A stretch of 14,620 nt of DNA from an uncultured Prevotella sp. (GTDB lineage: Bacteria > Bacteroidota > Bacteroidia > Bacteroidales > Bacteroidaceae): contig USSF01000057.1 of the NCBI GenBank assembly GCA_900557405.1, forward strand, positions 1-14,620, written 5' to 3'. The notes under the pieces were generated by a model. That model ran no database searches. It was given only the letters and a program-made list of their open reading frames with translations, and was not told the DNA's origin. The translations under genes were made by a program, and so were the position numbers. Positions 13,633-14,620 of the stretch are shown one piece after another. Every line of letters begins with the position of its first letter. Position 1 is the first letter of the stretch.

Positions 13633-14620
13633 TTAATCCAAATGATCCAACGAATCATTGAAATCCTTAGGCTCACGCTCAGCCATCGGATCATGGAAAT
13701 CGTTGTTCTGCTCGCCTCCGCGATGCTCGAAACGGCGCTGCTCGCCACGCTCAGGACGTGGACGGCGCTCACCGCGCTCTGGACGAGGACGACGCTCGCC
13801 ACGCTCAGGACGCGGACGGCGCTCACGCTCTACGTAGCCCTCCGGTTTCGGGATGAGCACACGGTGTGAGAGCTTGTACTTGCCGGTCTTAGGGTCAATC
13901 TCAAGGAGCTTCACCTTAATCTTGTCGCCTTCCTTCAAGCCAGCCTCCTCAACGGTCTCAAGACGCTTCCAGTCAATCTCCGAGATATGGAGCAGACCAT
14001 CCTTGCCAGGCATGATCTCCACGAAGCAACCATAAGGCATCACCGAACGGATAGTTCCGTCGTAAACCTCGCCAACCTCAGGAATGGCAACGATAGCGCG
14101 GATCTTGCCGATGGCCTTGTCGATGCTATCCTTGTTCGGAGCACTTACCTGAACCTTACCCACGCCGTCGGTCTCGTCGATGGTTACCGTAGCACCAGAC
14201 TCCTCCTGGATCTGCTGGATAATCTTTCCGCCCGGGCCGATTACGGCTCCGATGAACTCCTTAGGAATATCGAATGCCTCGATGCGTGGCACCTGTGGCT
14301 TCAGTTCGGCACGTGGCTCAGCGATAGTGTCGGTGAGCTTGCCCAGGATGTACTCGCGACCTTCCTTGGCCTGCATAAGAGCCTTCTCAAGGATGTCGAA
14401 GCTCAGTCCGTCACACTTGATATCCATCTGTGTGGCAGTCAGTCCGTCCTTCGTACCAGTGGTCTTGAAGTCCATGTCGCCCAAGTGGTCCTCGTCGCCG
14501 AGGATATCGCTCAATACGGCATACTTGTCCTCGCCCGGGTTCTTGATAAGACCCATTGCGATACCGGATACAGGCTTCTTCATCGGAACACCGGCATCCA
14601 TCAGAGCCAAGGTTCCGGCA
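13633..14620 (-). CDS. pnp: Polyribonucleotide nucleotidyltransferase (PNPase), C-terminal 328 residues; 5' end outside the window
   Basis: Phosphorolytic 3'-5' exoribonuclease of mRNA decay, a cytosolic trimer. The window holds the last part only; the frame runs open to the edge (no start here). In order: end of the second RNase PH domain with catalytic [16 protein letters not shown], the [21 protein letters not shown] helix region, a KH domain ([16 protein letters not shown] ... [16 protein letters not shown]), an S1 domain ([21 protein letters not shown] ... [15 protein letters not shown] ... KYKLSHRVL), then a 65-residue tail. The tail has three RRPRPERGE units encoded by a 27-bp tandem repeat and an acidic end ([19 protein letters not shown]). 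The tail is longer and more charged than that of E. coli PNPase. It converges on the AAA ATPase gene. Confidence 0.96.
   Translation of the reverse strand, partial: AGTLALMDAGVPMKKPVSGIAMGLIKNPGEDKYAVLSDILGDEDHLGDMDFKTTGTKDGLTATQMDIKCDGLSFDILEKALMQAKEGREYILGKLTDTIAEPRAELKPQVPRIEAFDIPKEFIGAVIGPGGKIIQQIQEESGATVTIDETDGVGKVQVSAPNKDSIDKAIGKIRAIVAIPEVGEVYDGTIRSVMPYGCFVEIMPGKDGLLHISEIDWKRLETVEEAGLKEGDKIKVKLLEIDPKTGKYKLSHRVLIPKPEGYVERERRPRPERGERRPRPERGERRPRPERGEQRRFEHRGGEQNNDFHDPMAEREPKDFNDSLDHLD
13741..13821 (-). repeat. Three 27-bp tandem repeats inside the pnp tail
   Basis: Units at 13821-13795, 13794-13768 and 13767-13741 each encode RRPRPERGE. The first and third units differ by one base; the middle one has several silent changes. 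The repeat adds an Arg/Pro/Glu-rich, probably disordered RNA- or protein-binding stretch to PNPase and could change copy number by slippage. Confidence 0.85.

Noticed and set aside
13593..13821. Tandem repeats as a CRISPR array
   Set aside because: The 8-bp and 27-bp units abut without unique spacers, the 27-bp set is in-frame inside pnp, and no cas gene is present.

Overview
The window looks like a chromosomal segment of a Bacteroidota species close to Prevotella/Segatella. Evidence: BspA-like leucine-rich-repeat proteins with C-terminal ends of the type IX secretion (T9SS) style; promoter matches to the Bacteroidetes consensus (TTTG at -33, TAnnTTTG at -7) rather than E. coli boxes; many genes without a Shine-Dalgarno site; a DUF4292 lipoprotein; and a DUF4143 AAA ATPase. 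I saw no tRNA, rRNA, CRISPR array, insertion sequence or phage gene.

Left part (1-4500, + strand): three secreted or surface proteins in a row. The first is the C-terminal part of a clan-CD (caspase/legumain-like) cysteine-peptidase-type protein whose reading frame is closed by stops just upstream, so it is probably frameshifted. Two paralogous BspA-like proteins follow. Between peptidase and first BspA gene is a promoter (TTG-20 bp-TATATTTG) lying in a perfect 12-bp inverted repeat with a 47-bp spacer; this is a candidate invertible (phase-variable) promoter. A strong hairpin terminator ends the block at about 4500. Bases 4502-4897 are an AT-rich gap with an imperfect inverted repeat and a doubtful small minus-strand ORF.

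Middle part (4898-9900, - strand): a compact operon read right to left, dut (dUTPase), TPR lipoprotein (overlapping dut by 4 bp), DUF4292 lipoprotein, and an EnvC-like murein-hydrolase activator with a zinc-free LytM domain. Apart from dut, this is a cell-envelope set.

Right part (9901-14620): divergent from dut is a DEAD-box RNA helicase with a DbpA-type RNA-binding domain and an odd start region. Next is an AAA ATPase/DUF4143 gene with a clear Bacteroidetes promoter embedded in an 18-bp inverted repeat with three copies of a TAATCCCAAAA motif, closed by a 17-bp terminator hairpin. Convergent to it is the 3' half of pnp (PNPase), running off the window; its stop is followed by a short hairpin repeat and a G-rich 8-bp tandem repeat with quadruplex potential.

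The most interesting signals are regulatory: the possible invertible promoter at 1775-1845, the repeat cluster before the AAA ATPase, and the G-rich array next to pnp.
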